53,875 nucleotides of DNA from Bacteroidota bacterium (GTDB taxonomy: Bacteria > Bacteroidota > Bacteroidia > AKYH767-A > OLB10): assembly GCA_023251535.1 (NCBI GenBank), contig JAHEYP010000024.1:1-53875 (forward strand), in the 5' to 3' direction. Shown in pieces: positions 43,376 to 53,804 of this stretch. Below the pieces are notes generated by a model. The model searched no databases and was not told the DNA's origin. It was given only the letters and a program-made list of their open reading frames with translations. Both the position numbers and the translations under genes were made by a program. Within the stretch, counting starts at the first letter, position 1. Each line of letters starts with the position of its first letter.

Positions 43376-46300
43376 TTACCTTTCAATCATCACCTTCAAC
43401 ATTTTATTCTTAATGTTTTCATTGTTGAGTGTAATAATATAAAGTCCTTCGGCGAACGACGATGTATTAATTTTCAACTTTGCGTCTTGTGACATCATTT
43501 CGGTTTGATAAACAACTTGTCCGATTGTGTTCACACATTTCACATTTATCATTTGGGCATCGCTTTCACCTAAGTCAATTGTTACTTCGTTTGTAGCTGG
43601 GTTAGGGAAGAGTGAAATTGTTTGAAGGGAGCTTTCTTCAAAACTTCTTTCATTTTGAGAAACAACATTTCCGATAGGAGCTGTATTTGTTGCAATTGTC
43701 CATGGAGTAAAATCTCCTATTGGTGCTGCAGGAAAATTTAACGGCGGGCCCTGAATTGGAGCGATTGGCCAGTCCCAATTTGCGATTTGCACACTATCGC
43801 ATGAAGCATTTACTTGATCATACGTTTGAGTGTAATTTATTGTAGTTTGCGATTGGTTATATGGGAGTCCGCCTGGCGCAGGAGCACCCGTAACAGTACC
43901 TCCACCAGTTGACACTCCTAAAGATGTAATATTGCCAATTGTAAACGTAGTAGCAGTTACAGATGTAACTATGGCATTTGAAATATTATATCCGCTAGGT
44001 ACAATACCACTAATTGAGACGGACTGCCCTACTACAATATCATGAGTTCCGCTTGTAGTAAAAGTGATGCTAGTTCCATTGGCAGATACTCCGCCTGCTG
44101 GAATTGTAAACGTATTTAATGAAGCATTCGCAGTTATTCTAAGCCACTGAGAAGATGCTGCTCTCCATGGTTGTGCTAAACCTCTATTAAGGTTAGTCAT
44201 AGTTGTTGGACGCTCTGAAACAGGTGTAGCTGCGTTTGTAAACCTCATAGTAATGTCTGCAACAGGGAAGCCGGTTGCGGGATTTTGCGGACCTGTTTTT
44301 CCGATCATCCAATATCTATCAACCGTTTTAGAAGCATTGCTAGATGATGTATTATATTCATGCAAATGTGTTACTGTTGGAGGATCAGTTACAGGTGCAT
44401 TTGATGGCCAATACTTCGTAGAAGCGGAGAACACACCCATATCTCCTGCACGATGTGTTATCGTTAATGGGATATAGGTGATATTAGCATTAACTGTATC
44501 TACACGATTACCAAACGGAATTGCTCGAGGCTCAAGAGAAGAGAACAGACCAATATTCCAATTAACCACGGAGGCTGAATTTTCGCTGATTAAAAACCCA
44601 TCACCAACGCCAGGAATCGTTCCTGATGCTTGTGTAAGTTGGGTTCTCCAAAATGCAGATGGACGAGAATCTTGCATTGAAATTGTTTTTCCATTCATGA
44701 TCATTTGTCCCGAAGAAAGGTAGAATGTATCTTGAATAGTGATATTCTGATTTAATACTATAGGTCGCTTATTATCGGGTGTTGAACTTCCAGCTGTAGT
44801 TTTCGCCATCTTGAATGAATAGAATGTAGTTGGCTGAGATCCTCCAATATAATTTGTTATTGAACTATCCATCACAAACAAACTATTCCCTGCAGTAAAT
44901 CCATTATTATTGATGAAACTTCCTTGTACAATTATTTGCGGTTTAACGAGCGAACGATTAATGATAAAGGTTGCATTTGGCCGCATTTCTGAAAGCGTAT
45001 TTATAGTATTTGAAGCTGTAGTAGCTCCATTTGCTGTGATATCGTTCGAAATTACTCCCGTAAATGAACAAGCTGACGGTGTTGTTGCAACAGAAGTTAA
45101 CAATCTTCCTAAAATTAATGTTGAATAGCGCCCAGTTGTCTGTGTAATTTCTATAAAGTCATTGTTAGCCGAACCAGTAGGCCCCGAATTTGTATAGCAA
45201 TATTGCAAAACAATATTGTCTACTCCATTCCAAATAATTGATGATGCTAATGTTATTGTATTAACGCCGTAAACAATATTTTGTGATGCATTTGTATAAA
45301 CAGTTGCAAAACTTCCAGCAATAGCATTGGTAGTGGAAAATGCATTAGGTATTGAACTTGAATTAGCATAGCTAATCGAAAAGTTATGATACGTCCTTGT
45401 TAATACAGTGAGGTCATTATTGTTAACTTTCAACTGAATAGATGTAATTTGATCATTCGGTAAAAGTCCCATAGACAATAATTCGGTTGCAGTATAAATA
45501 ATTTGTGTTTGCGCCTCTTTATAGGTCTTCCCAATAAAGGGGGTCATAATGTAGTTTAGTGTAGTACCTGAGCCTGTAACAATAGAAGGTGCACTCGGAC
45601 TAGTAACAATGATATGGCCATTATTATTTATACTACCTTTTGTTTTTAATGTAGATGCTGCATTAACTGCGCTAATGATATTCAACGTATCGTCAGCACT
45701 AATTGTAATATTCTTGCACTCTGCCTTTACTCCATTTTGTATAGTTGGAGCATAATACGATCCTACAGTAACTGCCAACTGTTTATTAATAACTACATCA
45801 TCATTTATTGTAGGTATTGATGGACACCAATTAATAGCGCTATTCCAGTCATCGCTAATTCCAAGCCAAAGTGCATAACTAGTACCACAATAAGGAATAA
45901 TATTTACATCAAAGTCTTCCGTTTCACCAAGAGCATATTGTAGACAAGGATCAGGATTTGTTACACCGTTTACTTCTCGTACTCGTAAACGGGTGCTACC
46001 ATAAAATCCTGCAGCAGGAACCGTAAAAGGGAAAGTGGCGACTCCATTAGCGGACAAATTTATGGAGCCTAGGGATTCTGAAAATTCAAAATTACCGTTG
46101 TGATTATAATCTATCCATGCTCTTATATTATTACTATTTGCATTAGTGCCGACTTGCAATGAAATTGAGTAGCTAGCTCCTTGAAATAAAGTACATGTAC
46201 TGTTTCTTAGTTCATAATCGGGTGGATGCGTAGTAAATGGACAATTCGGATAACAAGGCCAATTCGGATTTTGTAGGTTCGCAGAATTGGCAGTGGTATT

Positions 46301-47626
46301 TATCGACGTACCATTAGCACCAACCAATGAAACCGATGCGATATAATTTGAACTTACATTATTTCCTGTTTGTCCGGAATAATATACCGGAATACAATAT
46401 GGGATATCTATTGGTACTCCTCCAATAATAGTATTCACAGTTGGGATACTAGAAACAGATGATCCAGCAGGAGAAGGACAGATATTAGTTATTCCACCAA
46501 CAGAAGCTTTTACAAATTCTGCATCAAGAATATTACCGCCAATCCCTGTTGGGCTTATATCATATACTAACCAAAAATACGTGGTGTCATATTCTAGAAA
46601 AAAGCATTCGTTAGAACTATTGGTAAATGTTAAATTAGATCCAACAGAATTATTCACACTACCATAATTAGCCTTCGGATATGTTGTGTTTGGTATTAAT
46701 CCACTTGTTGGAAATGGGCTAAGATAACCTGTACTAAACACAGGCGATCCTCCTGTATAATAAATTTTGGCATTGCTGATATCCTGCGTATTCGTTGTCC
46801 CTAATGTGGAAAACAAAAGAGAATCAAGTTTAACAGGCAGCACTCTTGTTAATTGGGTTAGAGCGCCTAAATTTCCACAACCACTTGTATTTGCCACAAC
46901 GCATCTTACTCCTAAGATCCATTGATTGGTTGCAGCTTGCGAGGTAGATGAAATATTCTGTTGAACAAGTTCAAAAGAGACATCCGACTTTCCCATAGCA
47001 CTTGGATATGTTTTACATTCGAACTTATCAATATAAATGTTGGCTCCATGAGAACTTACACCACGAATTACAAAGTAGTTTTTCTTTTTACGATAAGACC
47101 CAGCGGGGAGGCTAAAGGTGTATTTGTACCAGCCCGCAGTTGCAACAACAGGAAAGCTACCAATATGGCGATTAATATAATTCACACCACTGGCATGGTT
47201 AATAGCAACTAACCCTGTAATAGTTGGAGTATTATTCCAATAAACTTCGATTTTATCGTTAATTCCATTGGCAGAAGCGTCACGGTACATCCAAAAACTA
47301 AAACTTGGATTGACAATACCGCAATTACTAAAGTCGTAGGGCTTTGAAATAAGGTAAGAAATGTCATTTGTAGTCGATGTAAATGAATTTAACATTAAGC
47401 AAGTACTTCCTCCTCCTGACAAACTACTAGGTGTGGGATTGGTGGCTGTTGATGTAGCAATTCTAGAAAAGTTTCCTGATATCGTTGAAATGTCATTTTC
47501 TGTTCGCCAACCCGGAGGAGGAAAAATAGTGCTTTCAATATTTTCGTTTTGCAACACTAACGATTGGGCGTTTAAATTTTTTGATATTACCAAACATATA
47601 CAGAATAATAAGAGCCTCCATTTCAT
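43376..47626 (-). CDS. Giant T9SS adhesin-like protein (cleaved-adhesin/GEVED domains), paralog 1
   Basis: A 1416-residue surface protein. It has a signal peptide (RLLLFCICLVISKNLNA), then a choice-of-anchor J / cleaved-adhesin-like domain (ENIESTIFPPPGWRTE; FSFWMYRD; WYKYTFSLPAG) up to about 215. A GEVED domain with IRAWIDYNHNGNF and ALGETEDFDV lies at about 412-575. A long unassigned beta-rich body follows, then the T9SS sorting domain (SLFPNPATNEVTIDLG ... IMLKVMIER). Codon-level similarity to the following 1927-residue paralog extends over almost its full length, so the two are a tandem duplication. Likely adhesion or matrix; no enzyme motif. Confidence 0.88.
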   Translation of the reverse strand: MKWRLLLFCICLVISKNLNAQSLVLQNENIESTIFPPPGWRTENDISTISGNFSRIATSTATNPTPSSLSGGGSTCLMLNSFTSTTNDISYLISKPYDFSNCGIVNPSFSFWMYRDASANGINDKIEVYWNNTPTITGLVAINHASGVNYINRHIGSFPVVATAGWYKYTFSLPAGSYRKKKNYFVIRGVSSHGANIYIDKFECKTYPSAMGKSDVSFELVQQNISSTSQAATNQWILGVRCVVANTSGCGNLGALTQLTRVLPVKLDSLLFSTLGTTNTQDISNAKIYYTGGSPVFSTGYLSPFPTSGLIPNTTYPKANYGSVNNSVGSNLTFTNSSNECFFLEYDTTYFWLVYDISPTGIGGNILDAEFVKASVGGITNICPSPAGSSVSSIPTVNTIIGGVPIDIPYCIPVYYSGQTGNNVSSNYIASVSLVGANGTSINTTANSANLQNPNWPCYPNCPFTTHPPDYELRNSTCTLFQGASYSISLQVGTNANSNNIRAWIDYNHNGNFEFSESLGSINLSANGVATFPFTVPAAGFYGSTRLRVREVNGVTNPDPCLQYALGETEDFDVNIIPYCGTSYALWLGISDDWNSAINWCPSIPTINDDVVINKQLAVTVGSYYAPTIQNGVKAECKNITISADDTLNIISAVNAASTLKTKGSINNNGHIIVTSPSAPSIVTGSGTTLNYIMTPFIGKTYKEAQTQIIYTATELLSMGLLPNDQITSIQLKVNNNDLTVLTRTYHNFSISYANSSSIPNAFSTTNAIAGSFATVYTNASQNIVYGVNTITLASSIIWNGVDNIVLQYCYTNSGPTGSANNDFIEITQTTGRYSTLILGRLLTSVATTPSACSFTGVISNDITANGATTASNTINTLSEMRPNATFIINRSLVKPQIIVQGSFINNNGFTAGNSLFVMDSSITNYIGGSQPTTFYSFKMAKTTAGSSTPDNKRPIVLNQNITIQDTFYLSSGQMIMNGKTISMQDSRPSAFWRTQLTQASGTIPGVGDGFLISENSASVVNWNIGLFSSLEPRAIPFGNRVDTVNANITYIPLTITHRAGDMGVFSASTKYWPSNAPVTDPPTVTHLHEYNTSSSNASKTVDRYWMIGKTGPQNPATGFPVADITMRFTNAATPVSERPTTMTNLNRGLAQPWRAASSQWLRITANASLNTFTIPAGGVSANGTSITFTTSGTHDIVVGQSVSISGIVPSGYNISNAIVTSVTATTFTIGNITSLGVSTGGGTVTGAPAPGGLPYNQSQTTINYTQTYDQVNASCDSVQIANWDWPIAPIQGPPLNFPAAPIGDFTPWTIATNTAPIGNVVSQNERSFEESSLQTISLFPNPATNEVTIDLGESDAQMINVKCVNTIGQVVYQTEMMSQDAKLKINTSSFAEGLYIITLNNENIKNKMLKVMIER

Positions 47627-47715
47627 AATTAAATATCTTTAGTGTTTATTAAATACTAAGGTATAAACTTTTTTTAATATCACATATACTAACTGATTCT
47701 TTTGCTTAAAAGAAA

Positions 47716-47765
47716 ATTGCACCCGAAAAATGAAATAAAGTTTCTCGAGTGCAATTATATAAATT
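47716..47765 (-). terminator. Terminator of the 1927-residue adhesin gene
   Basis: ATTGCACCCGA (47716-47726) pairs with TCGAGTGCAAT (47745-47755) with one mismatch; the minus-strand flank is only moderately T-rich. Confidence 0.6.
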
Positions 47766-47783
47766 TAATTAAATAAGTGCCTG

Positions 47784-50700
47784 TTACCTTTCAATCATCA
47801 ACTTCAACATATTATTCTTAATGTTTTCATTGTTGAGTGTAATAATATAAAGTCCTTCAGCGAACGAAGAAGTATTAATTTTCAACGTTGAATTTTGTGA
47901 CATCATTTCGGTTTGATAAACAACTTGTCCGATTGTGTTCACACATTTCACATTTATCATTTGGGCATCTCTTTCACCTAAGTCAATTGTTACTTCGTTT
48001 GTGGCTGGGTTTGGATATAGATTAATTTCTGATAATTCCATTTCCGTTCTTGCAAAACATTGAGAGAAAGTTAAGATTAGTGATTTATACGTACTGCTAC
48101 CACATGCATTATTTGCTCTCACTTTTATTGGCGATGATGTTCCGGCTGCTGCATTAAACGATACATTAACTGTAGAAGTACCTTGTCCACTGTTAAAGAT
48201 TGTACCTGCTGGAGCAGTCCAGTCGTAAGAGGTTGCTCCTGATGATAGAGCACAACTATAAACCACAGAATTATCATTATAACAATTAATCGTTGGTCCG
48301 CTTATAGAAGCAGGAACAGCCGGTATTGCTTTAACCAATTTACTTAAACTTGTTGATGGTCCACAATTGCTACTGGCAATAACTGAAATATTACCTGACA
48401 CAAATCCTGATCCAAAAGAAACAGATAAACTATTTGTCCCTTGTCCGCTAAGTATTGTTGCTCCTGTCGGTACCGACCAAGTAAACGATACACCTGTTTG
48501 ATTTGCTACTGAATATGTTTTTGTACTATTACAAACACCATTTGCTGTTCCATTTATTGTGGTAATTGTAGTCGGTATTCCTCCTGCATTTACTGTATAG
48601 CATCCTGAGCTACTAGTACCACAACTGTTACTAGCTTTAACACAAACACTACCATTTTTTATTCCGCCTGTACATTTCAGCTTAATTGTAGTAGTACCTT
48701 GTCCACTTATAATTTGCGTGTTTGTCGGAATGGTCCATTGGTAAGAAGTTGTGCCACTTACTATAGAGCAAGTGAATGAAACAGTATCTCCTGCACAGAA
48801 TAAACTAACTCCGGATAAAATAGTAGGATTGTTCGGTTTACCGTAAATTGTTTTTGTTCGAAGTGTACTTGTTCCACATGCTGTATTTGCATATACAGAA
48901 ATCGCTCCATTAATAAATGTAGATGTATAATTTACACTTATCGTATTCGTTCCTTGTCCTGAAACAATTGTTGCCCCTGAAGGAACACTCCATACAAATG
49001 ATACTCCTGGAACATTAGTGACAGAATACGATTTTGTACTGTTACAAACTCCAAAATTATTTCCAGTAATTGATGATGGTGTAGTAGGAATAATAGACGT
49101 CCCGGTTACAGTAATACATGAAGCATTTGTGCTTCCACAATTATTACTTGCGATAACACATATATCTCCTGTGGTAAATGAACCGTCAAAGTTAACTTGG
49201 ATACTATCTGTTCCTTGTCCTGAAACAATTGTTGCATTAGCAGGAACTGTCCATTGATAGTTTGTCGCATTAGCAACAGCGGGAATACTATAATACAACG
49301 TCGACTGCAAACAAATAGCAGCGTTTCCTATTACAGATCCGATACTTCCCGGTAATTGTCCATTCGTTCCAATAGTAAATGAAGCAGTTGCAGTTGCAGC
49401 ACTTGCGTCGGTCACAGTAACCGTATATGTTCCTGCTAAAATATTTGTAGCGTTTTGCGTTACCATTCCATTACTCCATTGATAAGCATAAGGAGGGTTC
49501 CCTCCTGTTACTTGAAGAGTAATAGATCCGTCAGCTATTCCGGGACAAGAAGCATTTGTAATATTTATTGCAGTGATTGAAATCGGTAATGTTACTACTG
49601 CAGTTCCTAAAGGAGAGTTATTAGTAGAGATTGTCCATGGTGTAAAATCACCAATTAATGCAGACGGATAATTTACCGGTGGCCCTTGAATAGGAGCAAT
49701 TGGCCAATCCCAATTGGTTATTCTTACGCTATCGCTTGATGATACAACTTGAGAATATGCTTGAACATAATTCAACGTAGTTTGTTGGGTATTAAAATTA
49801 GTTCCTCCTGGAGCCGAAGATCCTGTTACCGTTCCAGCAGTTGTTGAAGCGCCAAGTGAAGTAGTATTTACTATCGTAAATGAGTTTGCTGTAACTGCAG
49901 TTACAATTCCTCCAACAATATTATACCCTGCAGGAGTAATACCTGTCATAGTCACAGCTTGTCCCACTTGAATTGCATGAGCCACAGATGTAGTATAAGT
50001 AATTGTAGTACCATTTGCACTTACTCCTCCCACAGGAATCGTATAAACATTTAAGTTAACGTTAGCAGAAATTCTTAACCATTGTGATGATGCTGCTCTC
50101 CAAGGCTGTGCTCTTCCTTGATTTAATGCAGACATGGTTGCTGGACGCTCTGATGCAGGTGAGGCGGTATTTGAAAAACGGAAAGTTAAATCAACAACTG
50201 GATAATTTGCGGCAGGATTCTGTGGACCTGTTTTGCCAATCATCCAATAGCGATCTACCGTTTGGGCTGAATTATTTGCTGTGCTGTTATAAGTGTTAAT
50301 ATGTGTAACCGTTGATGGATCTGTTATTGGATTATTTGCTGCCCAATACTTCGTTCCAGCTTTAAATGTTCCCAAATCTCCGGCTTTATGCAAGAACGTT
50401 ATAGGTAAATATGTAATAGCCGCAGATAACGTATCAATACGATTTCCGAAAGGTATTGCACGAGCAACCGTTGGGGAAGCGTACAAACCAACATTCCAAT
50501 TAACAATTGAATTTGGATTCTCACTGATTAAAAATCCACTGCCAACCCCAGCAGGAGTTCCAGATGCTTGCGTTAATTGTGTTCTCCAGAAAGCAGATGG
50601 AAGTGGATTATTCATTGTAAGAGACTTTCCATTCATGATCATTTGACCAGAGGATAAATAGAAAGTGTCTTGAATAGTAATATTGTTATCAAGAATAATC

Positions 50701-53567
50701 GGTCGTTTATTATCTGCAGTATTTGTACCAGCAGTTGTTTTAGACATAATAAACGTGTTGAAAGTTGAAGGCTGTGTTCCTCCAAGGTGATTCGTTACCG
50801 AGCTATCCATAACGAAGATACTGTTTCCGGGAACAAAAGAATTATTATTTATCCAATCACCTTGAACAACCATTCTTGGTTTACCATAAGGGCGGCTAAT
50901 TTCAAATGTGGCATTGGGTCTAAATTCAGAAAGAACATTAATCGTTTGACTTACATTGGGAGAATTTGATCCATTCGCCGCAATATCGCCAGCAACTTGA
51001 GCAACAAATGAACCAGGGAGTGGACTTGTTGAAACAGATGTTGGTATACGACCCAATATTAATACAGAATTTCTTCCTGTTGTTTGGGTTATATCTATAA
51101 AATCGTTGTTCGCAGAACCTGTTATATTATTATTCGTGTAACAATATTGCAAACAAATATTATCAACTCCATTCCAGACTATCGGAGTTGAAAGTGCAAA
51201 TGAGTTTATTCCAAACGTGATAGGCTGCGTTGCATTGCTATATACAGTGGTGAATCCTCCTATAACTGCGTTTGTTGATCCGTAAGAATTAGGAACAACA
51301 GAAGAATTTAAATAACCGATAGAAAAATTATTATATAGACGAGTAGTTATTACTGCATCATTATTTTTAATATTTAGTTTTATTGCATTAATTTGATCTC
51401 CAGCTATCATACCAAGTGCAGCTAATTCAGACGCTGAATAAATTATTTGTGTTTGGGCTGCTTTATAAATTTTTCCAGGGAACGGTGTCTGAGTAAAATT
51501 CTGCAATGAGCCATTAGAAATATTAATGGTAGATATAAGATTTGAAACTACATTAATTTGTCCATTATTAACAATAGTACCGCTTGCCTTCAACGAAATA
51601 ACTGCAGGACTAGGAGCATTGATGATAAGCGTGTCAACAGAAGAAATAGTAAGATTTTTACAATAGGCTGTTTCGCCATTTCTAATAACTGGATTATAGT
51701 ATGATCCAGAAGGACTTGCTAATCCTTTATTGATTTGAACATTATCGTTAATTGTCGGAACCGTAGAACACCAATTAATATTGTTATTCCACTCATCCGT
51801 AATTCCAAGCCATACATTGTCTGTATTGAAACATATTGGAACAATATTAACAAAAAAGTCTTCGGTCTCGCCATAAGTATATGCCGCACAAGGGTCGATG
51901 CTCGGATTAGCAAACACTTCTCTTACTCTCAATCTTGTTGAACCAGTATAGCCTGCTGCAGGAACAAAAAAATTGAGTGTAGTGGTTCCATTTGCCAATA
52001 AATTACCAGCGCCTAAACTTTCGCCAGCGTCTACAAAATCACCATCGTGATTAAAGTCAATCCATGCTCGAATATTATTATTTGAAGTCCAATTACCAAC
52101 TGTTAATGAAATTGAGTATGTTCCTCCTTGTTGAAGATTTGCTGTTTGTCCTGTAACAGCAGGGTGCAACTCATAAAAAGGTGGATATTTAACATAAGGA
52201 CAATTTGGATAACAAGGCCAAGAAGTGTCTTGTAAGGATGGAGAGTTTGATGTGCTATTAATAAAAGTCCCATTGCTTCCAACTAAAGATACTGCAGCGA
52301 TATAATCAGCAAATACAGAGTTAGCCCAACCGTGACCAGAATAAAACGTAGGAATACAATAAGCAATTCCAACATTAAGAGAACCTGGTAAAGAAAAAGT
52401 GGTAGGAGCTATACTTGTAGAAGTGCCGATTGGAGAAGGACAAACAACTGCGTTACCTCCAACAGAAGCGCCCCTAAACTCTGCATCGATATTCGTTTGA
52501 GTTGCGGTAGCGGATATATCGTATGCTAACCAAAAATACGTGGTATCATATTCAAGAAAGAAACAAGAGTTTGAGCTATTAACAAAATCGAGATTCGTAG
52601 CAACATTTGTTAGAGAACTTCCAAAACTAGCTTTGGGGTATGAAGTTCCAGACGGCAAACCGGTAGATGGAAAAGGGCTTAAATATCCAGTATTAAACAA
52701 AGGAGAACCGCCCGTATAATAAATTTTAGCATTAGTTATATTTGAAAGCTGGGCCGTTCCATTCGTGTTAAACAATAAAGAATCTAATTTGACAGGAAGC
52801 GGACCATTCAAGTTGCCGCAACCGCTTGTACCTCCCACGATACAACGGACTCCGACTACCCATTGGTTTGTTGCACCTTGTGAAGTTGAAGCAAGGTTTT
52901 GTTGCACTAGATTAACAGATACATCTGCTACATTCATGGCAGAAGGATACGTATTACAAACGAAATTATCGAGGTATATATTTGCACCAAACTGACTAAT
53001 ACCTTTTATGATAAAGTAATTCTTTTTTCCATTATATGATGCGGCAGGCAAGGTAAAAGTATATTGATACCAACCAACTGAAGGAACAACAGGAAAAGAC
53101 GATATAGGACGATTTATATAATTAACACCACCACTATGATTAATAGCAACTAAATTTGAAGTTGTTGGAGTATTGTTCCAATATACTTCGATTTTATCGT
53201 TAACAGGAGCATTTATATTATCACGATACATCCAAAAACTGAATGTCGGATTAACACCTCCATTATTACTGAAATCGTATGGCTTTGTGATTAAAAACGC
53301 CGATTCGCCAGCTGGTGCGACAAATGAATTTAACATTAATGCACTTGTTCCTCCTCCTGATAATGCAACCGGAGTTGGGTTAGTTGCGGTTGAGATAGCG
53401 GTTCTTGAAAAACCAACTAATGTAGTGTTCGGACCAAGATCCGTCTTCCATCCTGGAATAGGGAAAATACTTCCCTCTACGCTTTCACTTTGAGTAACTA
53501 ATGATTGTGCATTAATAATACTTGAAAACAATATAAAAAGACTAAATACAAGATGTTTTACTTTCAT
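47784..53567 (-). CDS. Giant T9SS adhesin-like protein with SprB and PKD-like repeats, paralog 2
   Basis: A 1927-residue paralog of the previous protein. The order is signal peptide (KHLVFSLFILFSSIINA), cleaved-adhesin-like domain, GEVED domain (IRAWIDFNHDGDF, TYGETEDFFV) and the same body to about residue 1330. It then has an insert absent from paralog 1: a SprB-type repeat (ITNASCPGIADGSI...NPPYAYQWSNG, about 1336-1396). Five PKD-like domains of ~85 residues follow (ISGQGTxxIxVxF, CGxSxx), then the T9SS domain. The last 80 residues are almost identical to paralog 1. SprB repeats occur in gliding adhesins, so surface movement is a possible but unproven role. The upstream region 53568-53804 is AT-rich and carries the promoter of the opposite gene. 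Confidence 0.9.
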   Translation of the reverse strand: MKVKHLVFSLFILFSSIINAQSLVTQSESVEGSIFPIPGWKTDLGPNTTLVGFSRTAISTATNPTPVALSGGGTSALMLNSFVAPAGESAFLITKPYDFSNNGGVNPTFSFWMYRDNINAPVNDKIEVYWNNTPTTSNLVAINHSGGVNYINRPISSFPVVPSVGWYQYTFTLPAASYNGKKNYFIIKGISQFGANIYLDNFVCNTYPSAMNVADVSVNLVQQNLASTSQGATNQWVVGVRCIVGGTSGCGNLNGPLPVKLDSLLFNTNGTAQLSNITNAKIYYTGGSPLFNTGYLSPFPSTGLPSGTSYPKASFGSSLTNVATNLDFVNSSNSCFFLEYDTTYFWLAYDISATATQTNIDAEFRGASVGGNAVVCPSPIGTSTSIAPTTFSLPGSLNVGIAYCIPTFYSGHGWANSVFADYIAAVSLVGSNGTFINSTSNSPSLQDTSWPCYPNCPYVKYPPFYELHPAVTGQTANLQQGGTYSISLTVGNWTSNNNIRAWIDFNHDGDFVDAGESLGAGNLLANGTTTLNFFVPAAGYTGSTRLRVREVFANPSIDPCAAYTYGETEDFFVNIVPICFNTDNVWLGITDEWNNNINWCSTVPTINDNVQINKGLASPSGSYYNPVIRNGETAYCKNLTISSVDTLIINAPSPAVISLKASGTIVNNGQINVVSNLISTINISNGSLQNFTQTPFPGKIYKAAQTQIIYSASELAALGMIAGDQINAIKLNIKNNDAVITTRLYNNFSIGYLNSSVVPNSYGSTNAVIGGFTTVYSNATQPITFGINSFALSTPIVWNGVDNICLQYCYTNNNITGSANNDFIDITQTTGRNSVLILGRIPTSVSTSPLPGSFVAQVAGDIAANGSNSPNVSQTINVLSEFRPNATFEISRPYGKPRMVVQGDWINNNSFVPGNSIFVMDSSVTNHLGGTQPSTFNTFIMSKTTAGTNTADNKRPIILDNNITIQDTFYLSSGQMIMNGKSLTMNNPLPSAFWRTQLTQASGTPAGVGSGFLISENPNSIVNWNVGLYASPTVARAIPFGNRIDTLSAAITYLPITFLHKAGDLGTFKAGTKYWAANNPITDPSTVTHINTYNSTANNSAQTVDRYWMIGKTGPQNPAANYPVVDLTFRFSNTASPASERPATMSALNQGRAQPWRAASSQWLRISANVNLNVYTIPVGGVSANGTTITYTTSVAHAIQVGQAVTMTGITPAGYNIVGGIVTAVTANSFTIVNTTSLGASTTAGTVTGSSAPGGTNFNTQQTTLNYVQAYSQVVSSSDSVRITNWDWPIAPIQGPPVNYPSALIGDFTPWTISTNNSPLGTAVVTLPISITAINITNASCPGIADGSITLQVTGGNPPYAYQWSNGMVTQNATNILAGTYTVTVTDASAATATASFTIGTNGQLPGSIGSVIGNAAICLQSTLYYSIPAVANATNYQWTVPANATIVSGQGTDSIQVNFDGSFTTGDICVIASNNCGSTNASCITVTGTSIIPTTPSSITGNNFGVCNSTKSYSVTNVPGVSFVWSVPSGATIVSGQGTNTISVNYTSTFINGAISVYANTACGTSTLRTKTIYGKPNNPTILSGVSLFCAGDTVSFTCSIVSGTTSYQWTIPTNTQIISGQGTTTIKLKCTGGIKNGSVCVKASNSCGTSSSGCYTVNAGGIPTTITTINGTANGVCNSTKTYSVANQTGVSFTWSVPTGATILSGQGTNSLSVSFGSGFVSGNISVIASSNCGPSTSLSKLVKAIPAVPASISGPTINCYNDNSVVYSCALSSGATSYDWTAPAGTIFNSGQGTSTVNVSFNAAAGTSSPIKVRANNACGSSTYKSLILTFSQCFARTEMELSEINLYPNPATNEVTIDLGERDAQMINVKCVNTIGQVVYQTEMMSQNSTLKINTSSFAEGLYIITLNNENIKNNMLKLMIER

Positions 53568-53753
53568 AAATATAGGTGTTGGTATATCAAATGTAGAAAA
53601 AATATTTTTTTGTTCAAACGTTTAGAATTATTGATTTTAATTAACGGCGAGTAAATTAATACACCATAGATCGAATTTGTGGGTAAAAACTATATAAACA
53701 AGGGTAAAACACGCAGATTTGATGATAAAATTAGATATACAACCGATCCTTAA

Positions 53754-53781
53754 TTGGTATCTAAAATTCCTCATATCTTTG
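53754..53781 (+). promoter_or_regulatory. Promoter of the plus-strand gene at the right edge
   Basis: TTG (53754-53756), 17 bases, then TATCTTTG (53774-53781), exact TAnnTTTG. Predicted start about 53788, 17 bases before the ATG. Confidence 0.6.
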
Positions 53782-53804
53782 GCAAAACACCAAATTCAAT
53801 CAAA

